From JAJPKK01 sp035311445 (lineage in GTDB: Bacteria > Pseudomonadota > Alphaproteobacteria > Rhizobiales > Xanthobacteraceae): a stretch of 64,000 nt of DNA. Within the stretch, counting starts at the first letter, position 1. Every line of letters begins with the position of its first letter. The translations under genes were made by a program, and so were the position numbers. The DNA is taken from NCBI GenBank assembly GCA_035311445.1, contig DATGCX010000083.1, positions 1 to 64,000 of the forward strand, read 5' to 3'. Under the pieces are notes generated by a model. It was not told where the DNA came from and searched no databases. It was given only the letters and a program-made list of their open reading frames with translations. Shown in pieces: positions 7,865 to 16,164 of the stretch.

Positions 7865-8163
7865 GCTTCCGACCGACGCGAGCGGATGGCGATCGATGGT
7901 GCGAATGTCAATGGCACGGCTTGTCCGACAGCCGGGACATTACACGTCAAGCCACGGCATGTGGTCGGCGACCACAGCGCGCCATGCCCGGCCGATAACG
8001 TGGTGTTCCATCGTTCAATGACGCGCACCGCCTCGTCACGTGCCGCCTTCTCAGCCGTACGGGCGCGCATGTAGAGCGCAAGGCGATCGGTCCGCGTCGG
8101 ATCGTGTTCGGGGCATGACGGCAAGTAATGTATCGCCGGCCGCAGCGACGCCGGAGGTGTCAT
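7865..8163 (-). pseudogene. N-terminal fragment of a small zinc-ribbon-like protein (DIRTIDR family, copy 2)
   Basis: The frame from 8163 gives TAEKAARDEAVRVIERWNTT and LSAGHGALWSPT. The family then continues in another frame as HMPWLDV, a stop (TAA where Tyr is expected), then CPGCRTSRAIDIRTIDRHPL and ASVGS, after which homology stops. So this copy has a frameshift, a nonsense codon and a lost 3' end. The last 17 codons (7865-7915) repeat those at 7159-7209. Confidence 0.45.
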
Positions 8164-8828
8164 CGTGTCGTCCTGTCGTGCGCGACCGATCCTCCCGGAA
8201 TGGTTGACTATACCATGAGCCGCCTTCGTTTGGGGTTACCAAATACCGGCGCCGGGAGCAGCACGACGGCGCGCCGAAATGTCGGGAACCCGACGCGGCT
8301 CTGAGGGTTGAGCAATTAAGCGCGGCTGCGAGCAGTGGAACGGGAGGAACGGGCAGCCGCACCACCTCGGCTGCCATATAGCGCAATGCACAAGAAAAAG
8401 GTGGCAGCCGGGGTCCATTGCTGTCGTTGCATTGCTGGGGTCTTTGCGGCGGCGCGTAGCATTACTGGTTCCGCAAATTGACCCATCGGAATGATCCGAA
8501 TTATTCGCGACAAAATTGCAAGTCGGACTGCCCCGAGTTCTGCAACGCAGGTTTCTACCGTCGCATCGTGCGAACGACGATCGCGCGAGAGCTCGCGAGA
8601 GCTGAAGGCGAGCTTTGCCGCACCGGATGGTCGTCCTGGGTCGAGGCGTGCAAAATATTCCGCAGCCGATGCAAGCCTAGGGTCCTGACGGTCGCGCCCA
8701 GAACCGCGCGTCGATGCCATTGTGCCGCAATCCGCTACTTGATCACCTCGTGGACACGGCTGAGACCTTGGCAACAACGTTCTGTGGATTTTGTAATTTC
8801 GCTCCGGGCGAACGAGGGATAATGGTCC
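8164..8828. other. non-coding or decayed stretch
   Basis: Several open frames occur on both strands (for example 8316-8777 minus and 8478-8822 plus), but none shows a recognisable motif, a convincing ribosome site or plausible composition. I see no RNA gene or repeat. It separates the graveyard from the C13 peptidase gene. Confidence 0.4.
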
Positions 8829-9581
8829 ATGATTAAGCTCATCAAAACCATGCCCGCGAGGGTTCTTGCTTCGATAGTGTTCTTTGCTTCGGTGTCGATT
8901 TCGGCAGGAGCGCAGCCGAACGTCACGGTCCTAGCCTTTGGATTGTTCGGAGCACAGAGCGTATTCGAGAGCGAAGCGAGGGGCGCCGCCGGCATCGTCG
9001 CGCAACGCCTGGAAGCGAACACGGTCGTCGTACGCGCCAATACAAAAACCCGCAGAGATGTAACCATCGCATCGATCGGGGACGCATTGCAGTCTGCTGC
9101 CGAACGAATGGACCGCGAAAACGATGTCATATTCCTGATACTGACCTCACATGGTTCACAGGCAGGAGTTACGGTGCAGGCTGGCAGGCGGGTAGAAATT
9201 CTCTCGCCAGTCGCTCTGGCGGGTCTGCTGAACCGCGCTGGCGTGCGGCACCGCGTCGTGGTTATTTCGGCTTGCTATTCAGGCGTTTTCCTTGGTCCAC
9301 TTGCCAGCGATGACACGCTGGTGATCACCGCAGCCGATTCTAATCACTCATCGTTCGGCTGCCGCGACAAGGTTAAATGGACCTATTTCGGCGACGCCTT
9401 CTTCAACAAAGCGCTCCGTCAAGCCACTGATCTAGAGAGCGCGTTTGTCACGGCGCGCGGGCTGGTCAGCCGTCGCGAAATGCGTTACGGCTTGGTTTCT
9501 TCTAATCCGCAGATGGCCGGAGGCAAGAACATTGACATCTTGCTCGGGGCGACGCACAGCGCGAAAGCCACCGGTCGCTGA
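8829..9581 (+). CDS. exported C13 (legumain/caspase-fold) family cysteine peptidase
   Basis: 250 residues with an N-terminal signal peptide (hydrophobic VLASIVFFASVSISAGA, cleavage near residue 28). Two motifs mark the caspase-hemoglobinase fold: VIFLILTSHGS with the catalytic His108, and VVISACYSG with the catalytic Cys149. FESEARGAA near residue 46 is also typical of bacterial C13 proteins. It probably acts in the periplasm; substrates of bacterial members are largely unknown. It stands alone, with gaps of more than 130 bp to both neighbours. Confidence 0.8.
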   Translation: MIKLIKTMPARVLASIVFFASVSISAGAQPNVTVLAFGLFGAQSVFESEARGAAGIVAQRLEANTVVVRANTKTRRDVTIASIGDALQSAAERMDRENDVIFLILTSHGSQAGVTVQAGRRVEILSPVALAGLLNRAGVRHRVVVISACYSGVFLGPLASDDTLVITAADSNHSSFGCRDKVKWTYFGDAFFNKALRQATDLESAFVTARGLVSRREMRYGLVSSNPQMAGGKNIDILLGATHSAKATGR

Positions 9582-9716
9582 CTTTGAAGCATGCTGCCTG
9601 CCGCTAACTTTTAAATCCATTGCTCCGGCGTTTGTCGGTCCGAGTGAGGTTAGGAAAAACGCTCCCATCATCTCAGTGCTGTCTGTATCGGCTGGAGCAC
9701 ACCTTAGGAAAGTCCC

Positions 9717-10487
9717 GTGCCAAAGACACTCGACTATTTCGTTGGAAAGACGGTTATCATCACCGGCGCCGCCAGTGGCATCGGCCGCGCAACCGCGCTC
9801 ATCTTCGCGCGCGAGCATGCTAACGTCGTGTGCGCCGACATCCACGAGGTCGGTGCGCGCGAGACGGCCGCGCAGGTGAACGTCAAGGGCAGCCAGGCGC
9901 TCGCACTGAAAGTGGACGTGACCGTGCGCAAACAGCTTAACGACATGGCCGAGCGGGCGATTGACGCGTTTGGCAGCGTGCAATTCTTGTTCAATTCGGC
10001 CGGTGCTGCGATCCGTCGTGCAAAATTTTTGGAGATCGACGACGCACTGTTGGAAAAAACCTTCGAGCTTAACGTCAAGGGTACGTTATACGGCATGCAA
10101 GCCATCTTGCCGCACATGCTCAAGAATGGCCACGGTGTCATTGTCAACATGGCAAGCATGGCACACCGGCGCGGCGGCCCAGGCTCATCGATCCACTACG
10201 CAGCGGCCAAGGGTGCAGTGGTGAGCATGACCATGGGCGTCGCGCGCGAATACGCGACACAAGGCATCCGTGCACTGTCGATTTCGCCCGGGCCCGTGAA
10301 GACGCCATTCCAGGCGGCGGCGGAGAGCTCACCCGAACTGATTGAGCGCTTTCTCGACGACATACCGATGAAGCGCTTCGGCGAGCCCGAAGAGATCGGC
10401 GAGCTCGTGCTGTTTATGTGCTCTGACGCCTGCCCGTTCATGACCGCTGACACGGTTTATGTGAACGGCGGAGGTGGGTGGAGATAA
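9717..10487 (+). CDS. short-chain dehydrogenase/reductase (SDR)
   Basis: 256 residues, classical SDR. The nucleotide motif TGAASGIG is at residues 16-23, NSAG at 93-96, the active-site Ser near 147, and YAAAK with Tyr161 and Lys165. The C-terminal VNGGGGWR is typical. The NADP/NAD preference is probably NAD, because an Asp (CAD, residue 41) ends the second strand. The start is a GTG at 9717 with AGGAAAG eight bases upstream. Substrate unknown, and the neighbours give no pathway. Confidence 0.87.
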   Translation: MPKTLDYFVGKTVIITGAASGIGRATALIFAREHANVVCADIHEVGARETAAQVNVKGSQALALKVDVTVRKQLNDMAERAIDAFGSVQFLFNSAGAAIRRAKFLEIDDALLEKTFELNVKGTLYGMQAILPHMLKNGHGVIVNMASMAHRRGGPGSSIHYAAAKGAVVSMTMGVAREYATQGIRALSISPGPVKTPFQAAAESSPELIERFLDDIPMKRFGEPEEIGELVLFMCSDACPFMTADTVYVNGGGGWR

Positions 10488-10664
10488 GCAGGTAACTATG
10501 GGTCACGGGCTTGTCTTCCCGAATGCGTTAGCGCCACGGCCGCTGTACCCCGGATAGCTGCCCGACTTGCTGCACCGCCCAAGTCAGCAGCATCGGGCCA
10601 CAACCGGGCAATCCAGCTACGCTTGCCCCCGCCCGCAACAGCGTGAATGCGCGTGCTCCGCCGT

Positions 10665-11729
10665 TCACGTCGTGAAGAATTTGATAAAATGATCGACGAC
10701 CTGATCAGGCGCTTCCTCTTGCAGGTAGTGGCCGGTCGGGAGTGGTTGCGCATCGACGAGATTGCTCGCGAACTTCCGCCACACCGTCGGATATTCCTGG
10801 GTCGGCGGTGCTCCCCGCGTTCCCCACAATATCAAAAGCGGCATCCCGATTTGCCGGTCCTTGTCGGCCGAATCCATCTCGAAATCGATCGTGGCGAAGG
10901 CCCGGTAGTCGTGGCACGCACCAGTGATTGTTTTCTTGGTGAAGCAGCGAATGTATTCCTCGTACACGAGCTTGGGAGGGTTCCTAGCGTTGCCGCGGCC
11001 TTTCAGAAACCATTCAGCCGGAACGGCGCTGATCATCGTTTCGGGAAATGGCTCCGGTTGCGCCATGAACATCCAGTGCCAGGCGCCGATGGCCCGATTT
11101 TTGTTTACGGTCGTCCACGCGTAATAATTTGGCAGCATGTCCAAGAGACAGAGCTTCATGACCCGGTCTGGGTGATCGAGGCACAGGCGATGGCTCAGGC
11201 GCGCACCGCGATCGTGGCCAGCAAGAAAGAAACGCTGGTGGCCGAGGCTCTCCATCACCTCGATCATATCCTCCGCCATGACCCGAAAGCTGTAATTGAT
11301 GAGATTGGGGCCCGGCTCGGGCAGCGAGCTGTCGCCGTAGCCGCGCAGATCGGCGAGCACCACGTGGTAGCGTTCCGCAAGCCGCGCCGCGACCGCGTAC
11401 CACAAGACGTGATTGTTCGGATAGCCGTGAAGGAGGAGCAAGGGTGGGCCGGAACCGCCATGGCGGACGCGGATGATGGCGCCCTTCGTGCGCATGTCGA
11501 GATGCTTGAATCCGGGAAATAGCGCCGCGACTTCGGCGGTGCCCCAACGCGTCGGATCGCGGGCATAATCGGCAGGCGTAGCTTCAGCTACGAAGGCGGT
11601 CTGTTCCGCTAGTGCCGGCGTGGCGACGCTCGCCGCCGCGCCCGCTGCCAACACCTGAACCAGACTGCGGCGGCTCAATCGTGCTTCCAAGCCTGCTTCA
11701 ATGTGTTCGGATTGAAGATGCGTCATCAT
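10665..11729 (-). CDS. Tat-exported alpha/beta hydrolase, haloacetate (fluoroacetate) dehalogenase-like
   Basis: 354 residues. A twin-arginine signal (SRRSLVQ then LAAGAAASVATPALA) is followed by an alpha/beta hydrolase core: oxyanion HGYP at 101-104, nucleophile Asp173 in GHDRGAR with Arg174 and Arg177, acid Asp198 in LLDMLP, His218-Trp219 in AWHWMFMAQP, and catalytic His334 in GHYLQEE. These correspond to the halide- and carboxylate-binding residues known from fluoroacetate dehalogenase. The ATG at 11729 has GGGAGG six bases upstream and is chosen over the longer frame from 11780. The DUF1552 gene upstream on the same strand ends 86 bp before it. An epoxide-hydrolase-like activity is an alternative. 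Confidence 0.8.
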   Translation of the reverse strand: MMTHLQSEHIEAGLEARLSRRSLVQVLAAGAAASVATPALAEQTAFVAEATPADYARDPTRWGTAEVAALFPGFKHLDMRTKGAIIRVRHGGSGPPLLLLHGYPNNHVLWYAVAARLAERYHVVLADLRGYGDSSLPEPGPNLINYSFRVMAEDMIEVMESLGHQRFFLAGHDRGARLSHRLCLDHPDRVMKLCLLDMLPNYYAWTTVNKNRAIGAWHWMFMAQPEPFPETMISAVPAEWFLKGRGNARNPPKLVYEEYIRCFTKKTITGACHDYRAFATIDFEMDSADKDRQIGMPLLILWGTRGAPPTQEYPTVWRKFASNLVDAQPLPTGHYLQEEAPDQVVDHFIKFFTT

Positions 11730-11815
11730 TTTCAGCCTCCCTTCCCACTCAACAAGCATGGCCGGGACGAGCCCGGCCATGCAGGAGAGGCGGTCGAACG
11801 TGACCGGAATCTGCT

Positions 11816-13210
11816 CTAGAGCGTCTTGCGCTGCGCCGGAGTCACATCCGCCGACCTTGGGGCGGACGCCACCAATTCGAGCTTCCCGGTGCTGTCGCCC
11901 AGCTTGGTCACGTTGGGCACGCCTGCCTTGTCCAGCATCGTGAGGAGCAAATTGGACATCGGCGTGCGGTTGGGATAGCGGATATGTTGTCCCCCCTTGA
12001 TGCCGTTAACGCCGCCGGCGACCAGCATGAGCGGCAGATCTGTGTAGAGGTGCAGGTTGGCGTCGCTGAGCGCTGCCCCGTACAGGATCATTGAGTGATC
12101 GAGCAGCGAGCCGTCGCCGTCCGGCGTGGAGCGCAGCTTGTCCAGATAGTAGGACAGCATCTTCGTGTGGAAGGTGTTGATCTGGATGACCTTCGCGATC
12201 TTGTCCTGTTCGCCGTGGTGATGCGTCACGGAATGGTGGGAGTCGCCAAATCCGAGTTCGGGGTAGGCGCGCGGGCTTGTCTCGTGACCGATCTGGAACG
12301 CGCAGACGCGCGTCATGTCGGTCTGCCAGGCGAGAACCATGAGATCCGTCATCAATTTATAGTACTCGGACCAGGACGACGGGGTACCCTTGGGGCCAGC
12401 CATCTCTGGCAGAACGTGGTCCTTGCTCTGCGCCTCCGCGCGCTGGATGCGCCGCTCAACGTCACGCACCGCGTCCAGGTACTGGTCGATCTTGCCGCGG
12501 TCCGGTGCGCCGAGCTTTATGCGCAGCCGCTTGGCGTCCTCGTTGATGGCATCAAGGATGCTGCGATCCTCCTGCCTCACGATCGCACGTGCCTTCGGAT
12601 CGGTCGTGGAGCCGAACAGACGCTCGAACAGCGCACGGGGGCGGCTCTCCATCGGCATCGGCGTGGTGTCGTCGCGCCACGAGATCGTATTGTAATAAGC
12701 GCAGCTATAGGCGTTCTCGCAGGAGCCCACCACATCCGCCGACTCCAAGCTGACCTCGAGCGAGGCGAGCTGAGTCTCTTTGCCGAACTCCTTCGCTGCG
12801 ATCTGATCGACGGAGACGCCGGCACGCAAGTCGGCGCCGGCGGTCATCTTAGCGTGCGTTCCCGTCAGCCAGGCGGTGCAAGCCCGCGGATGATCGCCGC
12901 CTAATTCATATCCGAGGCCCGCGGCTTGCTGGTTATCGAGCCCCGAGAATACCAGCATGCGGTCCTTGAAATCCGCGAGCGGTTGGAGAATGCGCGGCAA
13001 CTCCGTGAGCGGCCCGCCCCCGCCCGCGGGTGCAAACTCGTTCTTCAAGTTCATGATCCCGTTCGGGACTTGGACGAACCCCATGCGGATCGGCCGCGCC
13101 GTGTCAGCGGCCAAGGCCGGTGTCATCGCGTCCAGCATTGGCAGCGCAAGGGCTGCGCCGGTGCCGCGCAGGAACGTACGCCGGTCTACGAATTTCCCCG
13201 TAATAACCAT
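11816..13210 (-). CDS. DUF1552 domain protein, Tat-exported
   Basis: 464 residues. It starts with a Tat motif (DRRTFLRGTGAALALPML) and continues with the DUF1552 pattern: MGFVQVPNGIMN, FSGLDNQ, GGDHPRACTAWLTG, then FQIGHETSP and SHHSVTHHHG. The family is exported and of unknown biochemical role. In many genomes it sits beside a DUF1592/DUF1588 haem-binding partner, but none is visible here. It is upstream of, and co-directional with, the exported hydrolase. Confidence 0.85.
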   Translation of the reverse strand: MVITGKFVDRRTFLRGTGAALALPMLDAMTPALAADTARPIRMGFVQVPNGIMNLKNEFAPAGGGGPLTELPRILQPLADFKDRMLVFSGLDNQQAAGLGYELGGDHPRACTAWLTGTHAKMTAGADLRAGVSVDQIAAKEFGKETQLASLEVSLESADVVGSCENAYSCAYYNTISWRDDTTPMPMESRPRALFERLFGSTTDPKARAIVRQEDRSILDAINEDAKRLRIKLGAPDRGKIDQYLDAVRDVERRIQRAEAQSKDHVLPEMAGPKGTPSSWSEYYKLMTDLMVLAWQTDMTRVCAFQIGHETSPRAYPELGFGDSHHSVTHHHGEQDKIAKVIQINTFHTKMLSYYLDKLRSTPDGDGSLLDHSMILYGAALSDANLHLYTDLPLMLVAGGVNGIKGGQHIRYPNRTPMSNLLLTMLDKAGVPNVTKLGDSTGKLELVASAPRSADVTPAQRKTL

Positions 13211-13660
13211 TGCTTATGCTCCTCCCATTTGAATCAGTGGATCGCCTTGGTTTTGACGGTCGAGAACGCTGGATAACCGACGACGCCCGCCCGAGCGCGC
13301 GTCGCGTACCACCTCGCGAATAACGGAGGATCGCAGCACCAACCCAATTGCACGCCGCGCTGCTCCGGTTCGAAACATCGCTCTCTCGCGCGTGTGGTGG
13401 CGTTGAACGCATTAATTGGAAATAAAAAACTACACTCTTTTTTCCGTGCTGCCAATGACTTTCAACTTTCCTTCTACCGCGAAAGCGCTCGGTCTTGACG
13501 TGCTAGCGCGTTCCTACTGGGTGCCGACGAGGTAATCCCATAAGCCGCGCCGAATCTCGCCGGTAAATGGGTCGGGCACGACAGGAAGGCCGGCTGGACA
13601 AGCATGCCTGCTTCACTTCTGATCGCGTCGCGCTGACCGCCAGGGTAGCGCTCCGCAGAA
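13211..13660. other. gene-poor stretch upstream of the DUF1552 gene
   Basis: About 450 bp, with an A/T-rich patch near 13420-13445. Two minus frames (13234-13455 and 13104-13412) carry no recognisable domain. It probably contains the promoter of the minus-strand DUF1552 operon, but I cannot place -35 and -10 boxes with confidence. Confidence 0.35.
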
Positions 13661-13741
13661 GTATTGCGCTATCTCGCGCGCTACACTCATCGTGTCGCCA
13701 TCTCCAACCGCCGGCTGCTCTCGCTCGACGACAACGGCGAC
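13661..13741 (+). mobile_element. remnant of an IS91-family (Y2/HUH) transposase
   Basis: The plus strand reads VLRYLARYTHRVAISNRRLL then SLDDNGD. This is the hallmark segment of IS91/IS801-type transposases (the YLARYTHRVAISN block before the second tyrosine region). Only about 27 codons remain. After them the frame continues without similarity to a stop at 13814. No terminal repeats can be assigned. The junction near 13742 joins the piece to the end of a minus-strand ORF. Confidence 0.6.
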
Positions 13742-14093
13742 TTGTTCAACCAAGTTGCCCTTGGCGCCGGCGGTCATCTGATCGGCGAGCCGTTTAATAT
13801 CGGCGGCCTTCATTGAGGTGGGCGCGACCGGCATGTTAGACGCCCCCGATCATGCCAAGCAGGCGCAGCAGGCGATCGATCACCGCCGCGGACGACAAGA
13901 TCTTCGTACTGAGGTTGGCGAATTGGTCGATTAGGGCGACCGCGGTAACGAGATCGCGGTGTCGTTCGGGCTGGTGCCGGAGGAGCACGGTTTGAGCATG
14001 GGTCCGCAGTCGATCTGCGAGCCCGCGCATTTCATCCGGCTTCAATTGAGACAAAGTACTCCGTGTTGCTACTGTCTTGGGTAGCCTTGGACA
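13742..14093 (-). pseudogene. two small co-directional ORF remnants
   Basis: Minus strand. The first starts MSKATQDSSNTE at 14093, after GGGAGT, but runs into a stop. Its sensible continuation (LKPDEMRGLADRLRTHAQ, then a helical stretch to GMIGGV) is in another frame ending at 13836. The second starts MPVAPTSMKAADIKRLADQM at 13834 and is cut by the IS91 remnant near 13742. The families are unknown. They look like an accessory pair broken by a frameshift and a transposon. Confidence 0.3.
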
Positions 14094-14141
14094 TGGATTA
14101 CTCCCATGTTCGGGGTCAGGCTGCGCCGTGGGTCTGACCAC

Positions 14142-14606
14142 CCGCGGTGCGGCCGCTATTTCCCGGCTTCATTACCGGGAACGGCGAAACTCCTTTGTTG
14201 ATGATCGTGCCGGAATGGCCGGTTAGGCTGCGGCTTGAACCGTGCGGGTAGGGGAGGGGGGTACCCGCCACAATCAATAAAAAGAGACGTGATTTCAAAT
14301 AGGACAGCGGACACCCCTTCCCGCCAGCACCCCTCCTCCAAGCGTCCGCGGACGTCCGAAATAACCTGAAAAAATCGGCATAAGCGGCCTGACATCGGGA
14401 TTTAGACGCGCGCGGCGGCACGATCGACGACGTGAAAGGCATTCCGCTCGATCTTGCTCGTGAATAGCGACCGCCTCATACGGGTAATTTTACCCGAAGT
14501 ACTTGCGCTGGTCGGTGATCTTTTTGTGGACGCGCCGGCCGATGCATACGCCGCGGAGAAGCTTGGATTTCGTCTCAATACCGCAATGACGCCGCCTCGC
14601 CGGTGA
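14142..14606. other. non-coding or decayed stretch
   Basis: About 465 bp without a supported gene. Open frames such as 14116-14442 minus have no recognisable features. I see no repeat or RNA gene. Confidence 0.3.
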
Positions 14607-14789
14607 TCAACTTGGACGAGACGGCGGAGGCGATTTTGCGTCGCGCGCCAATCGTAACGCTCTAAGTCTGGCGGTCTTTTCGCGCTCCGCGCGCGCACGT
14701 TGTTCATATTCTGCCGTCGCGAGTTTGCCGTCAGCCAATCGCTCCTGTTTGCGCTTAAAGAGAAGTTCGGCCTGTTCCTGAGAGGTCAT
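14607..14789 (-). CDS. small charged helical protein of unknown function
   Basis: 60 residues: MTSQEQAELLFKRKQERLAD, then an EYEQRARAEREKTARLRALR stretch. It is highly charged and predicted to be one or two long helices, rich in Arg, Glu and Lys. The start is fixed by a strong AAGGAGG ribosome site just upstream of the ATG at 14789. Short proteins ending in REKTARLRALRLA are common in Bradyrhizobium-like genomes; no function is known to me. Confidence 0.65.
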   Translation of the reverse strand: MTSQEQAELLFKRKQERLADGKLATAEYEQRARAEREKTARLRALRLARDAKSPPPSRPS

Positions 14790-14963
14790 GAAACCTCCTT
14801 GTTCTAGTAAGTGCATCGGCGTTGTCGTGAGCGCATGGGCGGGACGGGAAATCATCGCGCGCTGCTGTTCGATGTGGGGTGTACACTTCAACTGCCTATG
14901 ACGAGAATTGTTCCGAAGACGAGGCACCCGCTCTGATTTCTGCCCATGCGGAGGTCTGCGGGC

Positions 14964-15194
14964 TCAGCCAGGCTTCGCGATCTTTGGTTTGACGCGCCAG
15001 AGCTGAAAGCCATGGGTGCCGACGGCCTTTTCGATCCTATCGCGGGAAAGGTTGTAAGGAGGAGCGCTCGCGGGTGCGACCACTCCAATCGCATGCCAGG
15101 GGCCAAACCGCTCCGGCAGAGAGCTGCCTGCTGCATCGCTCGCGAAAGCCCGCAAGCCGACGTTTGCATCTGATTTGAAGATGTAGATTCGCAC
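14964..15194 (-). CDS. small conserved protein of unknown function
   Basis: 76 residues: VRIYIFKSDANVGLRAFASD, then FGPWHAIGVVAP, PYNLSRDRIEKAV and GTHGFQLWRVK. The arrangement (an R-I-Y-I-F-K start, a central PW, and LSRDRIEKAV) is familiar from short rhizobial hypothetical proteins. The GTG at 15194 follows GAGGTG and gives the natural N-terminus. It lies next to rpsU on the same strand, four bases past its stop codon. Confidence 0.6.
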   Translation of the reverse strand: MRIYIFKSDANVGLRAFASDAAGSSLPERFGPWHAIGVVAPASAPPYNLSRDRIEKAVGTHGFQLWRVKPKIAKPG

Positions 15195-15198
15195 GCGG

Positions 15199-15492
15199 TC
15201 ACCTCGCACTCCGATCTGTCGGGCCAATCACGCGCGCCTGAATCGCCGCGGCTTTGCCAGTCTGTGCTTGACGTTTTTTAGGAGCGGCGATCAGTCCGTC
15301 CCGGACCGCCTGCTTGCGGGCAAGCTTGCGGGCACGGCGTGCCGCCTCGGCCTTTTCTCGCGTCGCCTTCTCAGACGGCTTCTCATAAAAGCGCCGGCGC
15401 TTCATTTCGCGGAATACGCCCTCGCGTTGCATTTTCTTCTTCAGGACGCGCAGAGCCTGATCGACGTTGTTGTCACGGACGAGGACCTGCAT
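15199..15492 (-). CDS. rpsU: 30S ribosomal protein S21
   Basis: 97 residues beginning MQVLVRDNNVDQALRVLKKK with MQREGVFREMKRRRFYEKPS, the S21 signature. A basic Ala/Arg/Lys-rich tail follows, longer than in enterobacteria but usual in Hyphomicrobiales. S21 binds 16S rRNA near the anti-Shine-Dalgarno region in the small subunit. The ATG at 15492 has GGAG at eight bases. It is divergent from a cold-shock gene, an arrangement often seen in this order. Confidence 0.92.
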   Translation of the reverse strand: MQVLVRDNNVDQALRVLKKKMQREGVFREMKRRRFYEKPSEKATREKAEAARRARKLARKQAVRDGLIAAPKKRQAQTGKAAAIQARVIGPTDRSAR

Positions 15493-15894
15493 AAGTTCTG
15501 CTCCGGCGGCGTTCAAAGCGCATTGGTCACGGTTTCGACCGGCAAGCAGCCGGGGCGTAAGCGCCCGATGCGATGCCGTCAACTTCGGCGCTCTGAGAGG
15601 CACAGTGCATGACGCTCACTGATTGGCGAACGATCGCCATCGCCGACGGTGATTAGCCGTTCCCCCCCTGCAAGGTTAAGATGGGGGCTGGTCATGCGAA
15701 TAACCAGCTTTTTTTCTTGGGGCGAACCTTGCGGCCCAAACCTTAATGCTCCACATTGCACCAATCGAGCTTCGGCCGAACGACTTGGCCTCGCCGCACC
15801 CGCGTCGGACTGATGAGTTTCCTCCAAATCTCGAACGAATCGAACCGGCTGCGTTGACGCGCAGCCTCATTACACCCACTGAAAGAAGAGCTAC
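15493..15894. promoter_or_regulatory. divergent intergenic region between rpsU and cspA
   Basis: About 400 bp separate the two divergent starts, so both promoters and a long cspA leader must lie here. Visible structure includes a run of seven C at 15662 and an A/T patch near 15705. Long 5' leaders are typical of cold-shock genes and often act as thermosensors, but I cannot define a fold by eye. Confidence 0.35.
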
Positions 15895-16104
15895 ATGACG
15901 CAAGGAACCGTGAAGTGGTTCAATGGCCAAAAAGGCTTCGGCTTCATCCAACCGGATGACGGCGGCAAAGACGTTTTCGTGCACATCAGCGCGGTTGAAC
16001 GCGCGGGGTTGCCGAGCCTGAACGAGGGACAAAAGGTCTCTTTCGATGTTGTTGCTAATCGAAAGACGGGCAAGTCCTCGGCGGAAAATCTGCGCACCAT
16101 CTGA
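15895..16104 (+). CDS. cspA: cold-shock domain protein
   Basis: 69 residues: MTQGTVKWFNGQKGFGFIQP, then VFVHISAVERAG. RNP-1 (KGFGFI) and RNP-2 (VFVHI) are both intact, giving the nucleic-acid-binding surface of a single cold-shock domain. It binds single-stranded RNA or DNA and melts secondary structure. The start at 15895 has GAAAGAAGAG upstream. It is followed by a hairpin terminator candidate. Confidence 0.95.
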   Translation: MTQGTVKWFNGQKGFGFIQPDDGGKDVFVHISAVERAGLPSLNEGQKVSFDVVANRKTGKSSAENLRTI

Positions 16105-16133
16105 GCAGTGCGAAGTAGTGGCAGGTGGAATAC

Positions 16134-16164
16134 GGCCCCGCGTCCGGTTTCCAGGCGCGGGGCC
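16134..16164 (+). terminator. hairpin terminator candidate after cspA
   Basis: A perfect 9-bp stem (GGCCCCGCG / CGCGGGGCC) with a 13-base loop starts 30 bases past the cspA stop and is followed by TGACTTT. The stem is very stable, but the T-run is short. Confidence 0.6.

Noticed and set aside
7159..7915. Fresh target-site duplication around a transposed NUDIX gene
   Set aside because: The two 51-bp copies differ at seven positions and encode the same protein segment, so they are better explained as old paralogues than as a recent insertion duplication.
8316..8777. 153-codon minus-strand frame
   Set aside because: No ribosome site, no recognisable motif, and Arg/Ser/Ala-rich composition typical of chance frames in GC-rich DNA.
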